From: Paenibacillus campinasensis
GTDB lineage: Bacteria; Bacillota; Bacilli; Paenibacillales; Paenibacillaceae
DNA: 64,000 nt
Direction of reading: 5' to 3'
Assembly (NCBI RefSeq): GCF_002272015.1
Contig: NZ_NPBY01000049.1
Location: 1 to 64,000 of the forward strand
How positions within the stretch are numbered: the stretch's first letter is position 1; every line of letters starts with the position of its first letter. A program made the position numbers and the translations under genes. Below the pieces are notes generated by a model that saw only the letters and a program-made list of their open reading frames with translations, made no database searches and was not told the DNA's origin. Positions 24,632-33,211 of this stretch are shown one piece after another.

Positions 24632-25873
24632 TCAGTTGGAGTGGGGAGCGGATGGGTGCGAAAACGAGCGCCAGAGATCGAACCAGGCCAGCTCCTCCCG
24701 CTGGTGTCCCGCCAGCGTATCCGCGAGCAGCCTGGCAGCGATGTAGCTGTACACCATGCCGTTGCCGCCATACGCCTCGATAAAATAACTGTGCGGATAT
24801 TCGGGGTGAGGCCCTATGAGCGGCAGGCCGTCTACCGTATTGGCGAATACTCCGCCCCAGCTGCAAGCCGGACGGATGCTGCTCAGTTCAGGAAACAGCC
24901 GCGCCAGATCCTGAAGCAGCCGCTCGCTTCGCTCCTGCAGCAGCTTGGCCGGACGATGCAATTCCCGGATGGGCTCATCGAGTCCCCCGGCGATAATGCG
25001 ATTGTCCGGCGTCGTGCGAAAGTACAGATAAGGCCGATGGCTTTCCCAGATCAGAGCGCGCTCATGCCACCAGGACAGGTCCTGAACGGGCTCGGTCAGC
25101 AGCGCATACGTAAACACCCGCTCGGCAATAGCATCAGGCTTCCAGTCCTGCAGAGCATAGCCGGCAGCCCAAATGACATTTCGGGCCAGGACAGCGCCAG
25201 TCTCCGTGTACACAGTCACTTCTGTATCCGTATAGGCAACGCGGTTTACACCGCTTCTCTCGTATACTCGCAGCCCCTGAGAAGCAGCCTTTTCCAGCAA
25301 GCCCAGCCCAAGCCGGAACGGATTGACCTCGGCATCCCCGTGCGAGTATATGGCAGCCGACTTCGAGAAGGGAAAGGCGGATTTGATCTGCTGCCTGTCC
25401 CAATAGGAAACAGGGAATCCCTTCCGTTTCAGCAGATCGTATTCCTGACGGAGGGAGCCGGCCTCCTCCGGCGTGCTTGAGTAATACAGGGAGCTCCGCG
25501 GTATGAATTGGGCATCGACGGACAGCCCTTGAGCAATGCGTCCCAACTGAACAATAGCGTCGGTACACAATTCGTAAATTCGGGTCCCGCGTTCATCGCC
25601 GAACATCTGGATAATTTGGGTAAGCGAGTCATCATTCATAAATTGAAGCAGCCCGGTATTGGCTCCGGTGCTTTGACTGCAGACGCGGCTTTTCTCCAGC
25701 AGCACCGTCTTGGCCCCTTGCTCGGTTAGCATATATGCGGCCAGCGCGCCGCTGATGCCGCCGCCAATGATGAGCACGTCACAATCCGTTCTCTCCTCCA
25801 GACGGGGGTAACGGGGGATATGGGCAGTGGAGTCCAGATATGTCCAGGGGGTAGTGCCGAATGTAAGCTGCAT
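24632..25873 (-). CDS. FAD-dependent oxidoreductase, DAO (glycine oxidase-like) family
   Basis: The 413-residue protein has the dinucleotide fold CDVLIIGGGISGALAAYMLTE near residue 30, the flavin-contact segment STGANTGLLQF, and the C-terminal FAD motif FIEAYGGNGMVYSY. It belongs to the DAO family, which oxidises secondary amines or amino acids. The Rieske domain found in YhfW-like relatives is missing. Substrate unknown. AAAGGGAGG lies before the ATG on the minus strand. It is a single gene, divergent from two coat-protein genes. Confidence 0.88.
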   Translation of the reverse strand: MQLTFGTTPWTYLDSTAHIPRYPRLEERTDCDVLIIGGGISGALAAYMLTEQGAKTVLLEKSRVCSQSTGANTGLLQFMNDDSLTQIIQMFGDERGTRIYELCTDAIVQLGRIAQGLSVDAQFIPRSSLYYSSTPEEAGSLRQEYDLLKRKGFPVSYWDRQQIKSAFPFSKSAAIYSHGDAEVNPFRLGLGLLEKAASQGLRVYERSGVNRVAYTDTEVTVYTETGAVLARNVIWAAGYALQDWKPDAIAERVFTYALLTEPVQDLSWWHERALIWESHRPYLYFRTTPDNRIIAGGLDEPIRELHRPAKLLQERSERLLQDLARLFPELSSIRPACSWGGVFANTVDGLPLIGPHPEYPHSYFIEAYGGNGMVYSYIAARLLADTLAGHQREELAWFDLWRSFSHPSAPHSN

Positions 25874-25988
25874 TGCTAGAACCTCCCTTTGTGTATGCGG
25901 CTTACGTTAATATTACCCACGGGAACATAGATTTTGCGTGAGAAGGCATACTACGGGTGTGACTCTATATGGAAAGGGGATTAACAGC

Positions 25989-26231
25989 ATGACGACTCAA
26001 AATCAAAATCAGATGTTGCCCTTGACGTCCAAGGAACTAGACTATATCGTTGACTGCATTTCCAACGAAAGCATGCTCGCCAAGCACGCGGCTGCAACCG
26101 CGGCCAGCGCTCAGGACAAGATGGTGCAGCAGGCCCTGATGGGATTCGTGCAGCGGCATGAGCAGCATTTGAACGAACTGGTGGGTGCGCTGGAAGCCCA
26201 TAAAGGAATTGCCCCGGCTCAGCCGCAGTAA
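25989..26231 (+). CDS. Small coat-type protein (CotF-like half)
   Basis: The 80 residues start MTTQNQNQMLPLTSKELDY and contain two amphipathic helices (YIVDCISNESMLAKHAAA and KMVQQALMGFVQRHEQHLN), the helical hairpin seen in ferritin-like CotF-type coat proteins. ATG at 25989 follows AAAGGGG. The next gene encodes a full CotF-like protein, and the pair is likely made in the mother cell late in sporulation. That timing is inferred. Confidence 0.72.
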   Translation: MTTQNQNQMLPLTSKELDYIVDCISNESMLAKHAAATAASAQDKMVQQALMGFVQRHEQHLNELVGALEAHKGIAPAQPQ

Positions 26232-26340
26232 AGAGCAGGCTAGGGTGTGGTAAAGGTAAAGGCGGTTGGCATTCGTTTGCTTGACTCAAGCCGACTTGTC
26301 CCTGTTGACACATTTATGAAATAAGGAGGAACTATACAAG

Positions 26341-26730
26341 ATGGCAACGCAGAACGAAGCTTCATTCTTGCCGCAGGAGGAATTGCTCAATTTCATTCTG
26401 GGAGAGCTGAAACGGACCGTTCGTGAATATACAACGGCTACAACCGAGGCGTCTTGTCCTACAGTAAGACAAATGTTCACGAACTTGACGATGGATACAC
26501 TCAAACTGCAGGGCGAGATGTATCATCTGATCCAGCAGCAAAACCAATATTCTGCCTCCATTCCACATGCATTGAAAATGGACGTGGACAAGCAGCATCA
26601 GCAGGCACAGCAGACGGTTCAGAAGACCCGTGACCTGATCAGCCAGAAGTCAGCGGGAATCGGCACATTCGCACATACGCCAAACGTCGGTGAGCATCCG
26701 GCGAATGTCAGCCCGCCGACGTATATGTAA
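26341..26730 (+). CDS. CotF family spore coat protein
   Basis: The 129 residues carry the CotF-type helical core (LLNFILGELKRTVREYTTA, CPTVRQMFTNLTMDTLKLQ, MYHLIQQQNQY) and a Pro-rich tail (VGEHPANVSPPTYM) common in coat proteins. AAGGAGGAA lies ten bases ahead of the ATG. It follows the small coat-type gene by 109 bases and ends at a strong terminator, so both form one transcript. Expected location is the spore coat. Confidence 0.83.
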   Translation: MATQNEASFLPQEELLNFILGELKRTVREYTTATTEASCPTVRQMFTNLTMDTLKLQGEMYHLIQQQNQYSASIPHALKMDVDKQHQQAQQTVQKTRDLISQKSAGIGTFAHTPNVGEHPANVSPPTYM

Positions 26731-26764
26731 CCGGACCTCTTGCGGGGACGGTAGTTCCCGCTAC

Positions 26765-26812
26765 AAACCGATTTCCAGCGCGAAAAGCAATTACGCGGGA
26801 ATCGGTTTTTTC
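26765..26812 (+). terminator. Rho-independent terminator
   Basis: AAACCGATT (26765-26773) pairs with AATCGGTTT near 26800-26808, with inner GCGCG-type pairs and a T run. Confidence 0.85.
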
Positions 26813-26814
26813 TT

Positions 26815-26844
26815 TTGCACATCGGATGTGAGATATTGTAATAT
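26815..26844 (+). promoter_or_regulatory. Promoter of the Lrp-family regulator gene
   Basis: TTGCAC (26815-26820), 18 bases, TAATAT (26839-26844). It lies about 70 bases before the start and just past the previous terminator. Confidence 0.6.
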
Positions 26845-26912
26845 AGGTATTAATCTCTGTTTCGTGATCTGTTCATGGACGGTTTTCGTAATTTAGAGCT
26901 GGAGGAACGAAT

Positions 26913-27413
26913 ATGGAAGAGCTAAGCGAATTGAAGTTGAAGGTGCTTGACCTGCTGAAAGAGGATGCGAGAAGATCGCCGGCTCTATTGTCCACGCTGC
27001 TGGGTGTGGAGGAAGAAGAAGTGAAAACGGCGATTGCAGAGCTGGAGCGCGATCATGTTATCGTGAAGTACGCGACCGTAGTGAACTGGGGCAAGGTGGA
27101 TGACGAGAAGGTGACTGCGCTGATCGAGGTGCAGATTACCCCTGAGCGCGGCAGAGGCTTTGAGGGCATTGCCGAGCGAATCTATCTGTTCCCGCAGGTG
27201 AAGTCGGTGTATCTCATGTCCGGCGCTTACGACCTGCTGGTTGAGGTGGAGGGGGCTAACCTGCGCGAGGTAGCCAATTTTGTATCGGAGAAGCTGTCGC
27301 CGATCGACTCCGTATTGTCGACCAAGACGCATTTTATTTTGAAGAAATATAAGCAGGACGGCATTATTTTCGAAGAACGTGAAGAAGACAATCGTCTTCT
27401 GATTTCTCCATAA
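26913..27413 (+). CDS. alaR: Lrp/AsnC family transcriptional regulator
   Basis: This 166-residue regulator has an N-terminal winged helix (LKLKVLDLLKEDARRSPALLSTLLG, recognition helix EEEVKTAIAELERDHVI) and a C-terminal RAM ligand-binding domain (VTALIEVQITPERG, VYLMSGAYDLLVEVEG). It is co-directional with an aminotransferase gene, the same pairing as alaR-alaT (yugGH) in Bacillus subtilis, where AlaR activates alanine transaminase. GGAGGAACG precedes the ATG. The symbol rests on this pairing, and the ligand is inferred to be alanine or a related amino acid. Confidence 0.82.
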   Translation: MEELSELKLKVLDLLKEDARRSPALLSTLLGVEEEEVKTAIAELERDHVIVKYATVVNWGKVDDEKVTALIEVQITPERGRGFEGIAERIYLFPQVKSVYLMSGAYDLLVEVEGANLREVANFVSEKLSPIDSVLSTKTHFILKKYKQDGIIFEEREEDNRLLISP

Positions 27414-27539
27414 CATTGACATCGCAAGGATTTGCGAGCAGACTGACCGCGATTTACAGCGGAAATTTTTTTACGAGTATAGAGTGCCGTGGCTTTCGCT
27501 GTTACACATTCTATAGTCTGACAGAAGGAAGAGTGTGCC

Positions 27540-28745
27540 ATGATTGTGAATGAAGAGCAGCTTTCAGAGAAGAACAGGAAATCGATGACTTCCTATTTGG
27601 CGCCGCAGGTTAGAGATATTCAGCCGTCGGGCATACGGAAATTTTTCGATCTCGTCAGCGGGAACAAGGACATCATTACGCTTGGCGTCGGCGAGCCGGA
27701 TTTTGTGACCCCGTGGCATGTCCGTGAGGCCTGTGTATATTCCCTTGAACGTGGCTTTACCGGCTACACTTCCAATGCAGGAATGCCGGAGCTGCGCGAG
27801 GCGATCGCTGAATACTTGAATGACAGCTTTCATGTCGAGTACAATCCGGCCAATCAGATTATTGTGACGGTCGGAGGCAGTGAAGCCATTGATTTGGCAT
27901 TGCGGGCCTTGGTTGTACCGGGGGATGAGATTCTGATTCCAGAGCCCTGCTACATCTCCTATTCGCCGATTACATCCATTGGCGGCGGCGTGCCGGTAGG
28001 GATCGAGACCACGGCCGAGAACCAGTTTAAACTGACGGCCGAGGCGCTGGAAGCCAAAATCACGCCCAAATCCAAAGTGCTGATCCTCTGCTATCCCAGC
28101 AACCCGACAGGGGCGATCATGACCTACGAAGATTGGCTGCCGATTGTGGAAGTGGTCAAGAAGCATGATCTGATTGTGATCTCGGACGAAATTTATGCCG
28201 AGTTGACTTATGAGGGCAAGCATGTCAGCTTTGCCTCGATGCCGGGCATGATCGACCGGACCATTCTGGTCAGCGGATTTTCCAAGGCATTTGCGATGAC
28301 GGGCTGGCGGATGGGCTATGTATGCGGACATCCGGAGCTGATCAATGCAATGCTGAAGATCCACCAGTATACGGTGATGTGCGCGCCGGCAATGGGCCAG
28401 GTTGCCGCCCTTGAGGCACTTCGCAACGGCATGGGCGAGAAGGACCGGATGGTGGAGTCCTACAACCAGCGTCGCAGATTGATCGTACAGGGACTGTGCG
28501 ACATCGGGCTGGAATGCCATGAGCCGAACGGCGCGTTCTACGCGTTCCCGAGCATCAAGCGCACCGGATTGTCATCCGATGAGTTTGCCCAGCGGTTGCT
28601 GACCGAAGCGAAAGTGGCCGCGGTGCCGGGGTCCGCGTTCGGTATGGGCGGCGAAGGCTTCATTCGCTGTTCTTATGCGACGTCCATAACGCAGCTAAAT
28701 GAAGCGCTGGATCGTATGGGCAATTTTGTAGCCAAACTGACCTAA
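27540..28745 (+). CDS. alaT: Class I/II PLP aminotransferase, AlaT-like
   Basis: The 401-residue enzyme should move amino groups between an amino acid and a 2-oxoacid. It shows ITLGVGEPDFVTP, the PLP aspartate/tyrosine region (ILCYPSNPTGAIMTYEDW, ISDEIYAELTY), the PLP lysine in VSGFSKAFAMTGWRMGY and the substrate-carboxylate arginine in FIRCSYATS. GAAGGAAGAG lies before ATG 27540. It follows the Lrp regulator by 126 bases containing a weak CCGC/GCGG hairpin with a T run. Alanine as substrate is inferred from the gene pair. Confidence 0.85.
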   Translation: MIVNEEQLSEKNRKSMTSYLAPQVRDIQPSGIRKFFDLVSGNKDIITLGVGEPDFVTPWHVREACVYSLERGFTGYTSNAGMPELREAIAEYLNDSFHVEYNPANQIIVTVGGSEAIDLALRALVVPGDEILIPEPCYISYSPITSIGGGVPVGIETTAENQFKLTAEALEAKITPKSKVLILCYPSNPTGAIMTYEDWLPIVEVVKKHDLIVISDEIYAELTYEGKHVSFASMPGMIDRTILVSGFSKAFAMTGWRMGYVCGHPELINAMLKIHQYTVMCAPAMGQVAALEALRNGMGEKDRMVESYNQRRRLIVQGLCDIGLECHEPNGAFYAFPSIKRTGLSSDEFAQRLLTEAKVAAVPGSAFGMGGEGFIRCSYATSITQLNEALDRMGNFVAKLT

Positions 28746-28832
28746 GGGATGGCTCCTCAATGAATGCATAGAAATCAGATTGAGATTTTCCTTGAATTAA
28801 CAAAATTTTCACTTTTTCTTAACTGATTGATA

Positions 28833-28841
28833 TGGTATAAT
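28833..28841 (+). promoter_or_regulatory. Extended -10 promoter of the Spo0E-like gene
   Basis: TGGTATAAT forms an extended -10 element about 45 bases before the start. The upstream -35 region is only T-rich. Confidence 0.5.
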
Positions 28842-28885
28842 TTTATTTTGGGAGCAGAATTTTACTTTCCAAGGAGGGGTCATCG

Positions 28886-29146
28886 ATGTTATATGATTAT
28901 GAATTGTCGAACTACCGTGGAGATTTTATGGCTGAGGACAACCAGCACGGTAAATGGTCAATTAAATCAGCAAAGTCTACTCCTCAGGAAATCACCTTGG
29001 AAGATGAAATTCACATGCTCCGGCAGAAGATGGAACAAATCTTTATGGAAGAGCAGTCCTTTACGTCAGATATTGTGATTGAGATCAGCAGTCTGCTTGA
29101 CCTGAAAATCAACGAATATATGAAGACTTATCCGAAGAAGAAATAA
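28886..29146 (+). CDS. Spo0E-like aspartyl-phosphate phosphatase
   Basis: Spo0E-type proteins remove phosphate from Spo0A~P and delay sporulation. This one has 86 residues: an N-terminal stretch of about 38 polar residues, then the family helical hairpin, LEDEIHMLRQKMEQIF and IVIEISSLLDLKINEYM, which includes the SxxLDxxI signature. CCAAGGAGGGG gives a very strong ribosome site for ATG 28886; Met15 is an alternative. It has its own promoter and terminator. The target is inferred to be Spo0A~P. Confidence 0.87.
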   Translation: MLYDYELSNYRGDFMAEDNQHGKWSIKSAKSTPQEITLEDEIHMLRQKMEQIFMEEQSFTSDIVIEISSLLDLKINEYMKTYPKKK

Positions 29147-29158
29147 GGATCGGGATAG

Positions 29159-29184
29159 AAGGAGACCTTCAGGGTCTCCTTTTT
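29159..29184 (+). terminator. Rho-independent terminator
   Basis: AAGGAGACC (29159-29167), short loop, GGTCTCCTT (29173-29181), with the T run to 29184. Confidence 0.92.
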
Positions 29185-29243
29185 GGTATTCGCATTTGTT
29201 ATGATATATTGAACATAAACTGAGGATAACGGAGGTAGGAGCG

Positions 29244-29804
29244 ATGAAGGTATACACGAAAACCGGGGATGCCGGGGAAACGTCGATCATCGGTGGCCGC
29301 GTCCCGAAGGACGATGCGCGTGTGGAAGCATACGGCACGATTGACGAGCTGAACAGCTTTGTAGGGCAGGCGGTGCATGCCGCCAAACAAAGCGGTTATG
29401 AGGAGATGGAAGAGCAGCTGCTTCTGATCCAGCACGAGCTGTTCGATAGCGGGTCTGATTTGTCCTATGCCAAAAAGGATGAGAGCCGCTACAAGGTGAC
29501 GGCCGATATGGTGGAGCGGCTGGAGCAGTGGATTGATGAGCTGGAGCAAGGGAATCCGCCGCTGGAGCGGTTTATTCTGCCTGGCGGTAGTGCGTTGTCG
29601 TGCGCACTGCATGTATGCCGTACCGTATGCCGCCGTGCAGAGCGGCTGACGGTTACCCTCGCCCGTTCGGTGGATATCAATCCGGAGGTGCGAAAATATT
29701 TGAACAGATTGTCGGATTATTTCTTCGTTGCGGCTCGCGCGGCCAATGTAAAAGCAGGTGTGCCGGATGTAGAATATGTCCGAAGCGGAAAGGTGTTTCG
29801 ATAA
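29244..29804 (+). CDS. pduO: Cob(I)yrinic acid a,c-diamide adenosyltransferase, PduO type
   Basis: PduO-type enzymes transfer the 5'-deoxyadenosyl group of ATP to cob(I)alamin to make adenosylcobalamin. The 186 residues show the N-terminal ATP-binding segment KVYTKTGDAGETSIIGG, the YGTIDELNSFVG helix, PGGSALSCALHVCRTVCRRAER with the arginine that contacts ATP, and YLNRLSDYFFVAARA. GGAGG lies upstream of ATG 29244. The pseudouridine synthase gene starts three bases after the stop, so the two are one operon despite unrelated functions. No other cobalamin gene is in view. Confidence 0.94.
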   Translation: MKVYTKTGDAGETSIIGGRVPKDDARVEAYGTIDELNSFVGQAVHAAKQSGYEEMEEQLLLIQHELFDSGSDLSYAKKDESRYKVTADMVERLEQWIDELEQGNPPLERFILPGGSALSCALHVCRTVCRRAERLTVTLARSVDINPEVRKYLNRLSDYFFVAARAANVKAGVPDVEYVRSGKVFR

Positions 29805-29807
29805 GAA

Positions 29808-30845
29808 ATGGAAGACTATTATCCGCCGATTGCATACACAGTTCCTGACAAAGACGGCGGAATGCTGCTCAAGACCGTGCTGCAGCAGCGGATGGGGATT
29901 TCCCGGAAGCTGCTGTCAAGACTGAAGCTGACGGAGCAGGGCATTCAGCTGAACGGCAAGCGGGTGTATATCAGCGAGAAGGTAAAGCCCGGGGATCTTG
30001 TGGAGATTCGGATGCAGCAGGAGGTATCCGATGATATTTTGCCGCAGCCGATGACGCTGGACATTCTATACGAGGATGATCATCTGCTTGTCGTGAACAA
30101 GGAGGCAGGGATCATCGTTCACCCGACACACGGCCATTACACAGGCACGCTGGCGAACGGAATTGTACACTATTGGCAGTCCCGGGGCTGGAAATATCGG
30201 TTTCGTGCCATTCATCGGCTCGATCAGGAAACGTCGGGCGTTCTCGCTATTGCGAAAAATCCTTTTGTTCACCAGCATGTATCCGAGCAGATGATCGCCG
30301 GGACGGTCGACAAGCGCTATCTGGCGCTTGTTCACAACGCGCCCGATCCGGCCGTAGGGACGGTGGACGGGCCGATCGACCGTGACCCTGAGGAGCCGCA
30401 TCGAAGGATCATAACGGCCGATGGGTATCCTTCCCTGACGCGATACGAAGTGCGCGAGGAGTATGATGGGGCTTCGCTCGTGGCGCTCAAGCTTGAAACC
30501 GGACGGACTCATCAGATTCGCGTACATATGACCAGCATCGGCTGTCCGTTGATCGGGGATCGGATGTACCGGCATCCACTCTACAGCTCCCGGGGGATCG
30601 ACGGCCCTGGGAAGGCGGACACTTCCCTGCAGGTTGAAGGTATGGACGATTCACGGGCGGAGGCTGCCTCGTCCCCGGCGCTGGCACGGGTTATGGCGCT
30701 TGATGAGAGCATAAGCAGACAGGCGCTGCATGCGGCGAGCCTGACGCTCGTTCATCCGATGACACGGGAGCAGATGACGTTCTCCGCTCCGATGCCGGAG
30801 GATATGGCGGCATTGCAGCAGCGCTTGCAGCAGAGGGTACGCTGA
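29808..30845 (+). CDS. RluA family pseudouridine synthase
   Basis: The protein isomerises uridine to pseudouridine in ribosomal or transfer RNA. Over 345 residues an S4-like N-terminal region (LSRLKLTEQGIQLNGKRV) precedes the catalytic domain with IHRLDQETSGVLAIAK, where the aspartate is the catalytic residue, then KRYLALVH, ETGRTHQIRVHMTSIGCPLIGD and a C-terminal HPMTREQMTFSAP. An insert of about 60 residues rich in Ser, Asp and Ala lies before the last motif. The target position cannot be told from sequence. It is coupled to the adenosyltransferase gene. Confidence 0.9.
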   Translation: MEDYYPPIAYTVPDKDGGMLLKTVLQQRMGISRKLLSRLKLTEQGIQLNGKRVYISEKVKPGDLVEIRMQQEVSDDILPQPMTLDILYEDDHLLVVNKEAGIIVHPTHGHYTGTLANGIVHYWQSRGWKYRFRAIHRLDQETSGVLAIAKNPFVHQHVSEQMIAGTVDKRYLALVHNAPDPAVGTVDGPIDRDPEEPHRRIITADGYPSLTRYEVREEYDGASLVALKLETGRTHQIRVHMTSIGCPLIGDRMYRHPLYSSRGIDGPGKADTSLQVEGMDDSRAEAASSPALARVMALDESISRQALHAASLTLVHPMTREQMTFSAPMPEDMAALQQRLQQRVR

Positions 30846-30938
30846 CATGCTTGGAATCGGGAATGCGGACATGGAAGAAACTCGCTAGGCAAACTTTCAA
30901 AAATTTTAATAGCAAATATCAAGGAGAGTTGTTGAAAT

Positions 30939-31304
30939 ATGAGCAAATTGACAGTATATCAGTATCCGAAATGCGGCACTTGCCGCAATGCCGTGAAATG
31001 GCTGCAACAGCAAGGGCATGAGCTTGAGCTTGTTCACATTTTTGAACAGCCGCCGGGAGAGCATGAACTGGCAGACTTGATAGCTAAAAGCGGCCTGGAG
31101 CTGAAGAAGTTTTTCAATACAAGCGGTGAGGTTTACAAGGAAATGCAGCTGAAGGACAAGCTTCCGGCAATGTCTGATCAAGAGAAAATCGCCCTTCTGG
31201 CTTCGAACGGAAGGCTGATCAAACGTCCGATCGTGACGGACGGTACCCGGGTGACGGTCGGCTTCAAGGCAGAGCAGTTCCAGGAGAGCTGGGGCGGACA
31301 GTAA
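30939..31304 (+). CDS. ArsC/Spx family thioredoxin-fold protein
   Basis: This 121-residue cytosolic protein has the ArsC-like fold: YQYPKCGTCRNAVKWLQQ with a CxxC at Cys12/Cys15, a helix pair, and the RPIVTDGTRVTVGF strand that places the binding arginine. It groups with Spx/MgsR/YusI relatives. The catalytic arginine triad of true ArsC is only partly visible and no ars genes are near, so arsenate reduction is doubtful. AAGGAGAG precedes the ATG. Confidence 0.85.
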   Translation: MSKLTVYQYPKCGTCRNAVKWLQQQGHELELVHIFEQPPGEHELADLIAKSGLELKKFFNTSGEVYKEMQLKDKLPAMSDQEKIALLASNGRLIKRPIVTDGTRVTVGFKAEQFQESWGGQ

Positions 31305-31408
31305 CGCGAAGCCTAGACGAATATCGGGGCTGGCCAGTAGCAAGATGATGCCAATAGGTGGATATGTGATTCGGCCTGACATCTCGTCCCCAACGGACCG
31401 CAGGGATA

Positions 31409-31417
31409 TGATATAAT
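31409..31417 (+). promoter_or_regulatory. Extended -10 promoter of the exonuclease-mod operon
   Basis: TGATATAAT (TG extension plus TATAAT at 31412-31417) lies 53 bases before the exonuclease start. The -35 region is weak. Confidence 0.55.
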
Positions 31418-31469
31418 GGCAGGGAACTGCTAGATGGATCATGAAGAGAACAGTTAGGAGCGATTAAAC

Positions 31470-32360
31470 TTGACACCGAACAAGCAGCCATCCTTGATGC
31501 TGGTCGACGGGATGGCTTTATTATTCAGGGCGTATTATGCCACGGCTGCGAGCGGGTACATTCGCCGCACCAAGTCGGGTGTGCCTACCAATGCCGTATA
31601 TGGTTTTTTGCGATATTTATGGGACGCGATTGATACGTTCAAGCCGACGCATGTTGCATGCTGCTGGGATATGGGATCGAAGACCTTCCGGACAGAGCAT
31701 TTTGCGGCTTACAAGGGCAACCGGATGGAAGCGCCGGATGACCTGATTCCCCAATTCTCCCTCGTCCGGGAGGTAACGGAATGCCTTGGCATTCCCAATC
31801 TGGGTGTGGAAGGTTACGAAGCGGACGATTGCATCGGAACGCTGGCCAGACGCTTCGGCGCCCAATCGCAGGTGATGGTGCTGACGGGGGATCACGACAT
31901 GCTGCAGCTTGTCAACGAATCCACCTCCGTCATTATTATGAAGAAAGGCCATGGTAATTACATGGTCTATTCCCCGGAGACGCTCTATGCCGAGAAAGGC
32001 CTCCTGCCGCATCAAATTGTGGATATGAAGGGCTTGATGGGAGATACGAGCGATAACTATCCGGGTGTCCGCGGCATCGGGGAGAAGACGGCGCTGAAGC
32101 TGATTCAGCAATATCAGACCGTGGAAGGGATTTTGGCCAATCTCGATTCACTGGCTAAAGGGGTCCGCACCAAAATTGAGTCTGATCTCGATATGCTGCA
32201 TCTGTCGAGATCTTTGGCCGAAATTTATTGCGAGGTTCCGCTGGAATGCGAGCTGGATTTGTGCCTGCTGGAAATTGACCACAGCCGGGCCCTGGCCAAG
32301 CTGGAGGAGCTGGAAATGAAGAGCCTGGCTCATATGTTCGGGGAAGCGACCGTTTCATGA
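31470..32360 (+). CDS. 5'-3' exonuclease, DNA polymerase I N-domain type (YpcP-like)
   Basis: This 296-residue stand-alone flap exonuclease trims 5' ends and RNA primers in replication and repair. It shows LMLVDGMALLFRAYYA with the first metal aspartate, the GVPTNAVYGFLRYLW helix, EGYEADDCIGTLA, VLTGDHDMLQLV, and the helix-hairpin-helix GLMGDTSDNYPGVRGIGEKTALKLI. The polymerase domain is absent. It starts at TTG (31470) with TTAGGAGCG upstream. Its stop overlaps the modA start by four bases, an odd but clear operon link. Confidence 0.92.
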   Translation: MTPNKQPSLMLVDGMALLFRAYYATAASGYIRRTKSGVPTNAVYGFLRYLWDAIDTFKPTHVACCWDMGSKTFRTEHFAAYKGNRMEAPDDLIPQFSLVREVTECLGIPNLGVEGYEADDCIGTLARRFGAQSQVMVLTGDHDMLQLVNESTSVIIMKKGHGNYMVYSPETLYAEKGLLPHQIVDMKGLMGDTSDNYPGVRGIGEKTALKLIQQYQTVEGILANLDSLAKGVRTKIESDLDMLHLSRSLAEIYCEVPLECELDLCLLEIDHSRALAKLEELEMKSLAHMFGEATVS

Positions 32361-33211
32361 GAACAGCGATAGCTTCACGGCTATACAGAAGCATGACACG
32401 ATATGGACTCCCCTGCCTGCTGGCTATGATGCTTATCATCTTGTCTGCCTGCGCTGAGGGTCAATCCGCAGCGCCTGCGACTTCTGGTGGCGAAAGCGGA
32501 GGAGCGGAGCCGCCTACCGAGCTGATCGTTTCCGCGGCTGCAAGCCTGAAGGAAACGCTGGAGGAAGCGGGCCGGAGGTTTGAGGCATCCCATCCTGGGG
32601 TGCGGCTGAGGTTCAACTTTGGCGGCTCTGGCGCGCTGGTTCAGCAGCTGGAGCAGGGAGCGCCGGCGGATCTGTTCATATCTGCCGCCAGGGAACCGAT
32701 GGAGCGTCTGGTCCATAAAGGGGTTGTAGCTGAGCAGGATATCCGGGTACTGCTTCGTAATTCGCTTGTGCTAATTGAGCGGAAAGGCAGCGCGCACATC
32801 CGGCAGCTCGGCGATATAACCGGGGAACAGGTTCGTATTGTGGCAGTTGGCCAGCCGGAGACGGTGCCTGCCGGAAGTTATGCCCGGGAAGCGCTGGAGC
32901 ATGTCGGTCTGTGGGAAGCGGTGGAGACCAAGGCGGTTTATGCCAAGGATGTTACGGCGGTGCTTACTTACGTGGAGTCGGGGAATGCGGATGCCGGATT
33001 TGTGTATGAGACCGATGCCCTGCAGTCCGATCAGGTGGAGACGGTGCTGCGTCTGGATCCGGAGCTGCACAGCCCGATAGAGTATCCTGCAGCTGTGCCG
33101 CTCATCGCTTCTCATCCGAAGGAAGCTGCGGAGCTGCTGGCATTTTTGAGCACGGATGAAGTGAAGGACATCTTTGAGCAGGCGGGTTTTGTTGTAATGG
33201 AGGGAATGTAG
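32357..33211 (+). CDS. modA: Molybdate ABC transporter substrate-binding lipoprotein
   Basis: ModA captures molybdate or tungstate outside the membrane. The signal peptide ends in LSAC (Cys32), followed by a Ser/Gly linker and the periplasmic-type binding fold: LIVSAAASLKETLEEAG, FNFGGSGALVQQLEQGAPADLFISA, VAVGQPETVPAGSYA and VLTYVESGNADAGFVYETDA, all hallmark ModA segments. The start ATG overlaps the exonuclease stop (ATGA); Met13 would give a more usual signal peptide. modB starts at the base after its stop codon. Confidence 0.93.
   Translation: MRTAIASRLYRSMTRYGLPCLLAMMLIILSACAEGQSAAPATSGGESGGAEPPTELIVSAAASLKETLEEAGRRFEASHPGVRLRFNFGGSGALVQQLEQGAPADLFISAAREPMERLVHKGVVAEQDIRVLLRNSLVLIERKGSAHIRQLGDITGEQVRIVAVGQPETVPAGSYAREALEHVGLWEAVETKAVYAKDVTAVLTYVESGNADAGFVYETDALQSDQVETVLRLDPELHSPIEYPAAVPLIASHPKEAAELLAFLSTDEVKDIFEQAGFVVMEGM

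Noticed and set aside
30939-31304. Arsenate resistance gene
   Set aside because: ArsC fold is present, but no arsR or arsB neighbour and an incomplete arginine set.
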